Source: Pomphorhynchus laevis
Lineage: Eukaryota > Acanthocephala > Palaeacanthocephala > Echinorhynchida > Pomphorhynchidae
Assembly: GCA_012934845.2 (NCBI GenBank)
Contig: WNNJ02001985.1
Coordinates: forward strand, 1-64,000
Length of the DNA: 64,000 nucleotides
Reading direction: 5' to 3'
A program made the position numbers and the translations under genes. This document shows positions 45,111 through 55,874 of this stretch, one piece after another. How positions within the stretch are numbered: the stretch's first letter is position 1; every line of letters begins with the position of its first letter. Under the pieces are notes generated by a model. The model was not told the DNA's origin. It worked only from the letters and a program-made list of their open reading frames with translations, and made no database searches.

Positions 45111-45199
45111 TTACGATGAAAGAAATTATTTTAATGATTTAAATATAAACACAAAATAGGAATGTAGTGATTTAAATTTAGAAACAATTATTAATAAAA

Positions 45200-47945
45200 A
45201 TTTTCTTAAATAAATAAACAAGCCGTCAATAAGTCAGAGTAAATAAGTAAATGAAAAGTACACACGGAGAATCTTCAAACAAAGTAATTAATCTTAGCTT
45301 CTTCCTCTTCCCAGACATTACCAACTTTCATGGCCTCAAATCCATGGGGATCTGAGCCCCCAACCAATCCAGCACGCCGCTTTCCGATTGAACCACCCGG
45401 GGTCTTTCACCCCCCCCCGAAGAATCCAATCGGCGCGGACGATGTTGGGTAAGCGAGAGACGAGGAGCTTCAGAAACCTTAGTCTTTTCTCTGGGAGACG
45501 TCCTCTAGAGAAGAAGACTAATCCCGAGATAGCCCAGATACCCCAGAGGCGCACCTGGGTTTTCCCATTCAACGACAGATGCTGGGCCCGTTTCAGAGCC
45601 CAACTAGCTCTCTTCAGGATACGTTTTAGTCTATCCAGGTCAGCTTTCGCCGACCAGTTCACCGTAACGGTGAACCCCAGGTATTTTACTCGACTTGTGA
45701 AGGTAGGGAGTGGTTCAGAGGCAAATATGGAAGAGAGTGCAGAGAGTGCTAATCTCTTAAGCTTTTGCTCTGTCGCAGGAGAGCCATGGAAGACAACCAC
45801 CTGCGATTTGGCGAAATTCAAAACAAGATTGGACCTGGGTAACTGGTCTTTTAATCTTAAAAAGAATCGGCTGATGGCAGAGACTACGTCCTTACACCTG
45901 CGTCCAGAGAACAGGGCTGTGGTGTCATCAGCGTACACCACTAGACGTTGATCGCGTTTAAATATTTTGAATAGATTTATGGAGGCAGCAAGATACAAGA
46001 TAGGAGAGAGGGGAACCTTGAGGTACACCCGTAATAGGGTAGAACTGACGCGCATCAGGGTCGTCTTCATAATAAAATCGCTTGGTGTACAGCAGTATCT
46101 CTACCATGTTAACAATTCTCGCAGGCAACCCGAGGGACCTGAGAGAAGGGATAACAAAAGGTATGGAGATGCTGTCAAATGCAGCCGAAAAGTCAAGGAA
46201 AACAGCCACAGCGAGTTGATGGCTATTCTCTCGACATAACTGATGCACTTCATTAACTGCTGAATGGACCGAGCGACCTTTGACGAACCCATGGAAACCA
46301 GGTGGGATTAATTTTCGCCTACTCAAATGATCGCGGATTCTACGCGCAAGCGCTTTTTCGTAGATCGAGACGAGGGAATTTTGAATCGAGATGGGCCGCA
46401 GGTCTTTCGGACAAGAGACCGGATGCTTTTTAGGTAAAAATATACGCCTACTAATGTTGATGCCGGCCACATCGGATGGGGTGGCTAAAAGCATTGTGAC
46501 GGCCACCTTCCTTCTTTGATCAGCTGTTAAAAGCTGACAGACCCGAGAAGAAAGAGGAGCGACGGTTTTAGAGGTGTCCGGAAGAGGCCCCTAGGCATTG
46601 AGAATATCTGGTACAGATAAGTCTCTACTCCTGAAGTCTCCCCAAGGCGGGATTGGTTGCGGTGATTGTATGTCTCCATAATTGTGTAAGGTTAGTGACT
46701 CCTTCAAAACTTTGTCAAGGCCAATACTACCGATCCAACCCGCAGCCCTATCCATCCAGCAAACAAACTTCTTCCTCTTGAATATCTTCCAAAAGGAAGA
46801 AAGAGAAGGGTTAAGACTAGCGATACTCGCTCTATCTTTACTCAGCTGGAACCAGTATCTGGTACGCCAATATTCAGTCGAGAGCGTCTGTTTGGCGGAA
46901 GAAGAGAGACCAGGAAAGTGCAGTAGTCTAGCTAGGACCTTGAGTTTTGTCGGAGTGGGACTGAAAATGCGACCTTTATATGTAGTCGAGAGAAACGCGG
47001 TGGCTTGCGAAGAGAGATGGAAATTAAATTCGGTTAAACTCTCATTACCAATTCGAGGGAAGCGTTGGATAGCTGCCCGGAAGAAGGCCACTCTGATAGG
47101 GTCAAAGTGGAATCTTCTACGAAGCAGCGAATCCTCCTCTATCCGCCAACGTATTAGATCATGAGAGGTGGACAGATGCTGCCGCGATTGCTCCGTGCAG
47201 AAGGGTTTAAGCAACCACTCCTCGTGGAGCAATAGTAAGTCGAGGAGTGAATTCGTTGATATGCAATGAATGGCTGGGGACGGAGGTTTATGAATAAGAT
47301 AACCGTTCCTGGCTCTGCGGAGTGCTGCATTAATCCAACGACCAGTTCTGTCGTTGAAGTCACCTAGTACCATGTCGTATCCGCCGTCAATAATCCCATC
47401 CAGGAGATTTTGGTTCTTGTGAATCTCTCCTGGACGACTGTAGACGTTGGCTAGACTGAGGCGTTTACCGTTCTTAACGAGTTAAACTACTCTGGACAAG
47501 AATAGTTTAAAATGAAGAAAGACCTTAAAGAGCATTTTACTAAGGTCAAGAGTCCTTGAGATGAGGAGGAGTGAGGCGGGGTTATGTACGGAGTATAGTG
47601 GGAATAAATGTACTTAGGGATAAATCGAGTAAAGCCCTGGGGGAGACGGATAGACCGCGTCTCCTGAAGGACTATAACATCTGCGCCTCTACCAGATAAA
47701 AGCCTAAGGGCAGAAGCACCTCCCGAATTCCACTGAAGAATATTCAGTGAAAAAGGCTCGGGATTACACACCCTTGTGACAGACTAGTTGGACGGGAGCA
47801 GCCGACCTAGACAGAGCCAGGGGTGGGAAGGTGCCCTAACCACCTCTAGCTCCATCGGGGGTCGGTACTCCCTCGGCAATATCTTAATTTCCTAAGGCCA
47901 AATTCAAGAGCTTTCCCATTTTTTTGGGGGGACGGTCCCCCCAAT
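45200..47945 (-). pseudogene. LINE-J copy 10: ORF2 nearly complete, ORF1 tail only
   Basis: The order on the minus strand is the ORF1 tail (47945-47780), a decayed endonuclease start (47771-47487), and an open 260-codon stretch at 47373-46591 (MVLGDFNDRTGRWINAALR, STSHDLIRWRIEEDSLL, LSTEYWRTRYWFQLSKDRA). The RT is at 46506-45958 (PKDLRPISIQNSLVSIYEK, GFVKGRSVHSAVNEVHQLC, VAVFLDFSAAFDSISI, TGVPQGSPLS), and the RT end is at 46070-45336 (RLVVYADDTTALFSGRRCK, VKYLGFTVTVNWSAKADL, IGWGLRSPWI). This is the best-preserved LINE-J RT, with all catalytic motifs intact and few frameshifts. The 3' end carries TTTA repeats near 45205 and sits directly beside the 5' end of copy 9. Confidence 0.88.
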
Positions 47946-48432
47946 AAAAATGTTTATATATTTTACTATAAATAGTATAATATATAAATCAACACAATAA
48001 TATAAAGAATAAATTCAAACTCTCAAGTGGCAAATTTTTATGGATGGATAATAAATAATATACTTTGTATTATAATAAGATACTAGATAGTTTTATCAGA
48101 GGAAATACATCATTAGCATGTATTTGGCCCCGCTGCTATGTTGGGTAGAGGAGTTAGGGGCCGAAACCTTATAGCATAGCAGTTCCTCCTGATGACCTCT
48201 AATTCTTATTCTGATACAACGTCTGTTATTTATTAGTTAATTCATAAAAATGACGTTTATTTTAAATTTCATATTTTTTATTTTAACTTGATTTAAATTA
48301 TAGAAAATCAAAAAACAATTATTAATTTTATTATTTAATTATTAAATTTTGATTTAGCATTATTATGTTTTGTTTAGTTTATAATTATATTAAATACGTA
48401 TACTCAGTTAGCTGATTTGATTTGTTTTTTTT
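47946..48432 (+). mobile_element. PLE-1b: 5'-truncated 3' end of the PLE-1 family
   Basis: It opens with the last part of the RT (INQHNNIKNKF, then SGKFLWMDNK at about 48000-48055) and then the complete A+T-rich 3' region. It is in the opposite orientation to PLE-1a and about 93-95% similar to it. The shared end (AGTTAGCTGATTT) defines the 3' terminus of the family. It is 5'-truncated and sits between LINE-J copies 10 and 11. Confidence 0.88.
48099..48195 (+). ncRNA. Structured 3' RNA of PLE-1b with crossing helices
   Basis: The visible helices are AAATACAT/ATGTATTT (48103-48110 with 48118-48125), GGCCCC/GGGGCC (48126-48131 with 48157-48162), CTGCTATG/CATAGCAG (48133-48140 with 48175-48182) and GAGGAA/TTCCTC (48099-48104 with 48183-48188). 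The second and third cross, which makes a pseudoknot. A GAAA box (48163-48166) precedes CTGATGA (48189-48195). Confidence 0.5.
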
Positions 48433-48439
48433 ACAAAGA

Positions 48440-51400
48440 AAACAAATCCAACACGCCGCCCTTCGACTGAACCACTCGGGGTCTTTAACCCCCCCCCCGA
48501 ATAATCCAATCAAGGCGGACGATGCTTGGTAATCGCAAGATGAGGAGCTTAAGAAATCTTAGTCTTTGTTCTGGGGGACGTCCTCTTGAAAAGAAGACCA
48601 ATCCCGAGATAGCCCAAGTACCCCAGAGGCGCACTTGGGTTTTCTCTTTCAATGACAGATGTTGGGCCGTTTCAGGGCCCATCTAGCTTTCTTCAGGATA
48701 CGTTTTAGTCTATCCAGGTCAGCTTTTGCTGACCAGTTCACCGTAATGGTGAACCCCAGGTATCTTACTCGACTTGTGAATGTAGGGAGTGGTTGATTAG
48801 TCAGGATGGAAGTTAGAGCAGAGAGTGATAATCTCTTTAGTTTTTTCCTTGTCACAGGAGCGCCATGAAAGACAACCACCTGCGATTTGGAGGAGTTTAA
48901 AACAAGGTTGGACAAGGGCAGCTGATCATTTAATCTAGTAAAGAAACGGCTGATGTTAGAGACTACATCTTTGCACCTGCGTCCAGAGAACAGGACTGTG
49001 GTATCATCAGCGTATACCACAAGATGTTGATCGCGTTTGAATTTTTTGTAGAGTTCAATAGAGGCAGCAAGATACAAGATTGGAGAAAGTGGGGAGCCTT
49101 GAGGCACACCTGTAATAGGGTAGAACTGACGTGCATCTGGGTCGTCTTCATAGAAGAATCGCTTTGTGTACAGCAATATTTCCACCCTGTTAATAACTCT
49201 CGCAAGCAACCCGAGGGACCTGAGAGAAGTGATAACAAAAGGGATGGAAATGCGGTTAAAAGCAGCCGAAAAGTCAAGAAAGACAGCCAAAGCAAGCTGA
49301 TGACTGTTATCTTGACAAAACTGTTGCACTTCACCTATTGCTGAATGGACCGAGCGATCTTTTACATACCCATGAAAACCTGGTGATATTAAATTTCGCC
49401 TACTTAGATGGTCGCGGATTTTACGCGCAAGCGCTTTTTCGTAAATGGAGATGAGGGAGTTTTGAATTGAAATAGGCCGCAGATCTTTGGGACATGTAAT
49501 CGACTTCTTTTTAGGTAAAATACTCGACGGCTAATATTAATGTTGGCAATGTCAGACGGGGAGGCTAATAGCATTGTTATGGCGACTTCCTTTCTCTGAC
49601 TATCTGTCAAAAGCTGACAGACACGAGTGGAGAGTGGCGCGTGGGTTCTGGAGGTGCCCGGGAGTGGCCCCCAGGAGTTAAGGATATCTGTAACAGATAA
49701 GTCCCTACTCCTGAAGTCACACCAAGGCGGGATTGGTTGGGGTGATTGAGTGGCTCCATAATTGTGTAGGGATAGTGACTCATCCAAAACTTTATCAAGG
49801 CCTATCTACCAATCCATCCTAAAGCTCTATCCTTCCAACAGACAAACTTCTCCTTTTTGAATATCTTCCAGAAGGAAGACTGAGAAGGGCTAAGGCGAGA
49901 AATGCTTGCCTTATCCCTACTCAGCTGGAACCTATATCTGGTGCTCCAGTATTCATTCGAGAGGGCTTGTCTGGCGGAAACAGAGAGATTAGGAAGGTGT
50001 AGCATTTTAGCTAGGACCTTGAGTTTTGTTGGAGTGGGATTGTATATGCGACCTTTATAGGTAGTCGATAGTATCGCGGTAGCTTGCGAAGAGAGGTAGG
50101 TATTACATTCGGTCAAACCCTCATTCCCAATTCGGGGAAGAGTTGGATAGCTGCCTGAAAGAAGGCCACCCTGATGGGATCAAAGTGGAACCTTCTCCTC
50201 AGCAACGTATCTTCCTCTAACCTCCAACGAATTAGTCATGAGAGGTGGTCTGTTGTTGGCGCGACTGCTCAGTACAGATGGGTTTCAACAACCACGTCTT
50301 TTGAAGCAGTAATATGTCGAGGAGTGAATTAGTTGTTGAGCAATGAAAGGTGGGGGAAGGTGGTTTGTGAATAAGATATTCGATCCTGGCTCTGCGGTTT
50401 GCAGCATTAATCCAATGACCAGTTCTGTCGTTGAAGTCACCAAGTAACATGTCATAGCTACTACCTAATATACCATCCAGAAGGTCACGGTTCTTGTGAA
50501 TTTTTCCTGGCCGCATATAAATATTGGCTATACTGATGCATTTACCGTTCTTACGAAGTTATATAGCCAAACAAGATAGGGCTGGACAAGAATAGTTAAG
50601 AAGGACGGAAGATCTTATGGAGGATTTAACTAAAGTTAAAATACCTTGAGATGAAGAGGAGTGAGGAGGGATTAAATACGGAGTGAAGTGGGTGTATATA
50701 TGCTAAGGGATAAATCGAGTAATGCCCTGAGGGATACGGATAGACCGCGTCTCCTGAAGGACTATAACATCTGCATCTCTACCAGATAAAAGGCTAAGGG
50801 CAGATGCACCTTCCGAATTCCACTGAAGGATATTCAGTGAAAAAGGCTCTTGATTACTTTGCATTGTGTTAGTTTAGCTGGAAGGGATTGCCACATCCTA
50901 GACAGAGCTAGGGGTGGAAGGATTGCCCCCTCCAATACTAGCGCCGCCCTGAGTGGGTACTTGCCCCCGGGCATTATCATCATTTCCCTTTAAGGCGCTT
51001 CTATTAATGCCCATAAGCATTTTGCCGATCTTTAAGGGGGGAACGGCTTGGGCCGAAGCTCCTCGTTTCTTGGATTTCCGAGCCGACGCCCCTCTTTTAT
51101 TTGTATCCCCATCGGTTGGAATTGTTATAACCGGATTGACGAACAGATTGGCAATTGTTTTCGCCACAAGCTCTTGTATTTCCTTTCTGAAAGTTTCGAA
51201 CTTGAGGTCCATAAATAACATAGACTCGCAGTTAGAGGATTTATATGCCGACTTGGCGAATGATTTAGGTGCAGATTTTGGCGCACGGAACTTTGCAAAA
51301 TATTTCTTGAAGTAGGGGCACCTCCTTCCCCACGCAGGGTGAGCCCGCCACAATTTCAACACTTGATCCCATTAGAACAGGGAAGAGCTGAGTCAATCGC

Positions 51401-52140
51401 GGGGCAGTCTATTTTCCCGCATTTCCCGCAGCTTGCCACCCCACTGCAGCTGGAGGCCCAGTGCCCCCATTTATGGCACCGGCTGCAATGCGGGTACGTA
51501 AACTCTTCTGCCGATATTAGTTTGAATTTGAGATTGAACCCCATGAAGGGGTTGCATTGTGATCTCTCGAGAACCTCTGCCTGCGCAAGGGGGCAGAACA
51601 GAATCCCACATTGATAGGAAGGCCATTACGGCTGGTAATTGAACGTATATTGTGGATTTTGTAGGTTTTTGATAATGTAGCCAAATCATTTTCTTCCGTA
51701 GAGGAAGGCAAGTTATTAATTTTTAACTTCGCAAGTATAGGTTTCTTTACAAACGTCGCAAAACTGCTGTAGTTTTGATCAAAGTAATTCCCATAGTGAT
51801 CAAGAGTATCTTCTGACGCGAATGATATTTTCTCAGAGCTGTCATAGTACTTAACATAATTAAAGACTACTCTGTTGGGATATTTATTTGAAAAATCACG
51901 TAATAGTCTGTTATACAAGCAATGTCTTTCTATTGGTTGCAAAAGTGTACTAATGCCCAGGTTTTTTATTTTGGGGATTGCGGAAAGTAATTCACCCTCT
52001 CCTCCAACAGTAGAAAACTCACTAACCTGCAATTACGTCGTTCCAAAGTCTTCTTTAGCCATCATTTCCTTGATTCCAGCAGGAATTTCCATCGTTTTAT
52101 GTGTAGTGCTTTTTTCAAAATTCTTTGATCGTCCGTCAAT
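48440..52140 (-). pseudogene. LINE-J copy 11: near full-length
   Basis: ORF1 runs from about 52095 (MEIPAGIKEM) to 50854. The N-terminal half is open at 52032-51517 (IPKIKNLGISTLLQPIERH, AKLKINNLPSSTEENDLA). The knuckles are CSRCHKWGHWASSC and CGKCGKIDC, and the tail is KKRGASAQAVPPLKIGKML. ORF2 starts at 50864 with the 11-nt overlap. Endonuclease pieces are at 50516-50232 (LLGDFNDRTGHWINAANRR) and linker pieces at 50116-49802. The RT is at 49787-49404 and 49329-48649 (LAVFLDFSAAFNRISI, TGVPQGSPLSPILYLAA, LVVYADDTTVLFSGRRC), with the C terminus to 48485. There are about six frameshifts. The 3' untranslated part is cut at about 48446. Confidence 0.87.
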
Positions 52141-52181
52141 GCACTTTTTTATTGTATTTACTTTTCAGAAAAAAGTGATTA

Positions 52182-52375
52182 TATGTTTTATTGTAATTTG
52201 TATAAATGGCAACTTTAGTGATTTTTTGTAGTTTCCTGACGATGATAGCAGTAGCTATCGAAATATCAGACATAAACGTTTTGTTGTATTAAATAAAAAT
52301 ACTTTTCTTTGTTCCATAAAGATTTTATTTATAAAAGAAGAAGAAAATGTATATTTTTAAAAATATTAGACGGAA
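52182..52375 (+). repeat. Left end repeat (pseudo-LTR) of PLE-6
   Basis: It shares TATGTTTTATTG...AAAATG with 55067-55255 at about 94% identity. It includes the CTGACGA hairpin. Confidence 0.85.
52236..52263 (+). ncRNA. Hammerhead-like core in the left PLE-6 repeat
   Basis: CTGACGA (52236-52242), a perfect 6-bp stem GATAGC/GCTATC with loop AGTA, then GAAA (52260-52263). One extra T lies between the first box and the stem. Helix I is not convincing. PLE end repeats are known to carry hammerheads. Confidence 0.5.
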
Positions 52376-54937
52376 TTATGGAACTTCCGCTCTTAATTGT
52401 GGGAGAGAATTGGAGTTGGTGGAAATCAAAATAGCCAAAGCCCAAGCTTCTTTGCACTTCCTGAAAGTTTGTCTAAAAGAAGATCTTATACCGACATGTG
52501 CTAAGATTTCCACTGGTATAGCACTTCGAATCATCTAGTTGTGCTTCGAAGGTTTATTAGTTAATTATAAAGTTTGCTATTTCGAATGAATTTAAATTAA
52601 TTTCTCAATTGCGTCTTCGTTCTTTTTCTTTGTTTCTTTTTTAGTTTATTTTTTATCTATTAGTTGTATTGTCCAATTAAATAATTATTTTCTAAGCAGG
52701 TGTAATTATACCAGGTTCAATTTGGGTTTTAAACATATGACTAAATTCATTAAACTTTATAATAATAAGTACTCAAAATCATTTGCAGAATGTACTGATA
52801 ATGTTTTGAAACATGAGTTTCAGAGCCAAACAAAGATTGTAAATTGGAGTTGTAAAACTCTAACTAGTGAGGTAAAATCATTATTAAATTTGGGCCCTAA
52901 TTTAACTCCACCGTGTTATATTCAAGAACATAAGCTTGCATCGTCTTTAGAATTGTCATTGATTGGTTCTAATAATTTGATTCCCAATTTTAATAATTTT
53001 ATGAACTTAAATTTCAGAGCTATTAAGAAAGATAGCTCATGTGGAAATAATTTTTTAAACATAACTATACAAAATGTAAGTAAAGAATAAAAAAAATTGA
53101 TTTAGTTGTCGCAAAGTCTGATAAGGGTTGTAAATGTGTTGTGACGGATAAAGAAGAATATGCTAATTTGGGCACTAATATTTTAAATGATATTAAGTTT
53201 GTACGGTTGGAAAACGATCCTACGCTTATTCTTCAAAATGAGTATAATAAATTTCTGTGCAAGCTATATGCCTGTAATAAAATTCCTGGAAATGTTAAAA
53301 AGGTTTACACGGCCAAGAACTCAAAACCTGGATTTCTATATGTGTTACTTAAGATTCATAAGAGTTATCATTGTGCACGTCCTATTGTTGCATCCTACTC
53401 TACTTATTCTTATAAGATCTCCAAATATATATCTACTTTATTAAAACAAAGCGTTACTAACAATCATTTTTATTTCATTAGAGATGGTCCACTATTTTCA
53501 AATTTAATTAGAAACAGGCATTCAATGATATTAAAATATTTACTGCTGATGTTCAGTTTCTTTTTACAAATATTCCATTGTCAACCACAATTAATTTTGC
53601 CAGTAACATTTTGGCAAATAATAATCCATTAAGTTAGTTTATTAATAAAGATGAATGGACTAATTTGTTGGTTCTCTGCACTCAGAAATGTAATTTTTTA
53701 TTTGGATCTCAGATGTAAGACCAGGTTGATGGTTAAGCCATGGGAAATCCACTAGCACTTGTACTAGCGGAAATTTATATGAGGTACTGGGAGTCAAGAT
53801 TTAAAGAATTTAATTTTATTATTAATTGGTATCGTTATGAAGGCGATGTTTTTATTGTCTGTGAAAACAATGTTAATGACCAGTATTTGTTAAGTGAATT
53901 AAATTCAAAAGACCCACATATACAGTGGAATGTTGGTTTAGAAACCGAAACTAGTTTACCTTTCTTAGATGTTTTAGTTTTTAAAGATTCTAATTAAATA
54001 TATCAAACTAGAGTTTTTCGAAAGACCAAGCTATTACCTGAAATTACATTTGGAACTCCTATGTACCCAAAAATGGTTGATTGCGGCTGCAATGTCCATT
54101 TTTCATCGAGCTAGAATGATTTGCTCGAATGACAATTTATTAAAAGAGAGTTATTCGATTATTCGTTTTGGTTTGGTCGACAGTGATTTTCCCGAATGGG
54201 CTATTAAAAAAGCTTACTATAAAAGTTGTGATGTTGTGAAAAGAAAGAAATATTTTGGACCTTTGAAACAAAAAATATATCTAGGAATTCCTTTTATTAA
54301 TAAAAAATGGAACTCCTTATTTAATAAATTTATATATAAAAATAAAATATCGAGTAATACTACGGATGTAATAATTTACAATAAAAATTGCCTAAATTGC
54401 ATAACATTTTTAAATAAAAATCAAAATTTAATGAAATGTCCGTTGTCTATAAGATACCCTGTGATAACTGTTCCTCCTCTTATATTAGTCAAACTGGACA
54501 AGATTTGAAAAGCGTATGTCACAACATAAATATAATATTAAACGGGGTAATATGGTGGGTGCTATATCACAACATGTATTGAATTTAGGTCATAATATGA
54601 ACTTTGATGACGCTTCAATTGTATCATATGAAAGTGATTATCTTTCTCGTATAATACAGGAGGCATATTTTATTAATAAGAATAACATTTTACCTAATAA
54701 TAAATCTGATTTTAATTTGAAAATTTCCTATTAGTTTTTAATAAGTTGTAATCCGTAATCCTTATTGAACTAGGTTAATTATATTTGTTTGATTTGTGTT
54801 TTTTGGTATTAATTTTACGTAATATTTATTTTATTTCATTATTATAATTTTTGATAATTTTTTTTGAATAATTAAATATATTTTTTCCTTTTAATCTTGG
54901 GTTGCGGTTCTTGTTCTTTGAAATTTGTTTTTTTAAA

Positions 54938-55066
54938 CCTTGTATAGAATGTGTGTGAGTGTGTGTGTTTGTAGTTTTTTCTTTAAGTTTGTTTTTTACA
55001 AAAAAACACCTTGTATAGAATGTGTGTGAATGTGTGTTTGTAACGTTTTTCTTTGAAGTTTGTTTC
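54938..55066 (+). repeat. Tandem duplication before the right PLE-6 repeat
   Basis: A 71-bp unit starting CCTTGTATAGAATGTGTGTG occurs twice (54938 and 55009) and contains GT-rich microsatellite sequence. It lies in the 3' untranslated region. Confidence 0.8.
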
Positions 55067-55255
55067 TATGTTTTATTGTAATTTGTATAAATGGCAACTT
55101 TAGTAATTTTTTGTAGTTTCCTGACGATGATAGCAGTAGCTATCGAAATACCAGACAGACGTTTTGTTGTATTAAATAAAAATACTTTTCTTTGTTCCAT
55201 AAAGATTTTATTTATAAAAGAAGAAAATGGATATTTTCAAAAAATTAATGCGGTA
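55067..55255 (+). repeat. Right end repeat (pseudo-LTR) of PLE-6
   Basis: It matches 52182-52375. The CTGACGA/GAAA hairpin is conserved at 55121-55148 with an identical stem. Confidence 0.85.
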
Positions 55256-55870
55256 ATGTTCCTTACTCCTTCCCCGATGTCGTTATGACCGATAATTTGT
55301 GGTAAAAACATTGATCTGATTGTGGATTCGAGTGGAATAAATCTAATCAGGACGACATTGACAGGATCTAAAAACGTGATTCCATTTATATTGCACCCCG
55401 AATACAAAAGCTGAGTAGGCCAATTGTGCTTCCTTCTCCAATTCCCGTTTTAGATGCTCAACAAGAACCCTCCACGAGTCAACTCTATTTTCAACCCAAT
55501 GCCGCTCAAAATCGCCGAATCATATTGGGCACCCCAGGACTTCAACACCATTTTTCAACATTTGAATACCAACATCTTTGAAGGATGCATCAACAAAGTA
55601 ATTGGATGGGTGAACCAGTATCTGACATTTTTGCTCGTTTATGAAGAATCCGTATTGTGGACCTATAGCTTTAACGTGCGCTAGGTACTCTAATATTTCT
55701 TGCTCTAACCATATACACGAAACATCATCGCATACCATCTCTGTTTTATGGACGGGCATAATTTTTGAAGGCGAGTATCAACGGTATCGTTGCGGATGCA
55801 AAAGCAAGCATAGCCAACGGATCACCCTGGCTATGGGTGATCCATAGCCAGGGATCACCCATAGCTATAG
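55256..55870 (-). pseudogene. Family C reverse transcriptase fragment
   Basis: On the minus strand from 55860: GDPLAMLAFASATIPLIL (motif B region), then EMVCDDVSCIWLEQ (damaged YADD motif), VKAIGPQYGFFINEQKCQI, DVGIQMLKNGVEVLGCPI, HWVENRVDSWRVLVEHLKR and AQLAYSAFVFGVQYKWNHV. This order (GP.YGY..N..K, G...LG, W...v..L, AYsAf..g...kW) belongs to an unclassified animal RT family distinct from LINE-J and family B. The 79-codon stretch 55520-55759 is open. The fragment is truncated at both ends by PLE-6 and LINE-J copy 12. Confidence 0.65.
55819..55860. repeat. Short perfect inverted repeat
   Basis: CCCTGGCTATGG (55825-55836) and CCATAGCCAGGG (55842-55853) are 12-bp perfect complements. GGATCACCC occurs at 55819 and 55852 with its complement between. 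It sits in the family C fragment near its junction with LINE-J copy 12. Confidence 0.8.
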
Positions 55871-55874
55871 GTGC

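Larger units (their letters stand above)
52182..55255 (+). mobile_element. PLE-6: Penelope-like element bounded by direct repeats
   Basis: Direct repeats of about 190 bp lie at both ends (52182-52375 and 55067-55255). Between them lie an N-terminal part (52722-53090), VVAKSDKGCKCVVTDKEEY, FLYVLLKIHKSYHCARPIV, a damaged motif A region, AMGNPLALVLAEIYMRYWE (motif B), INWYRYEGDVFIV (motif C, altered) and ETSLPFLDVLVFKDSN. The linker follows, then a GIY-YIG C terminus (RMSQHKYNIKRGNMVGAIS, QHVLNLGHNMNFDDAS, RIIQEAYFINKNN). End repeats in the same orientation are the pseudo-LTRs typical of PLEs. It is full-length in layout but broken, with about five breaks. It is a close relative of PLE-5. Confidence 0.88.

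Noticed and set aside
45388-45951. Long plus-strand frame of 187 codons
   Set aside because: It is the antisense of the LINE-J RT C terminus. Similar antisense frames occur at 21037-21459, 46682-47164 and 33192-33599, and none has its own domain.
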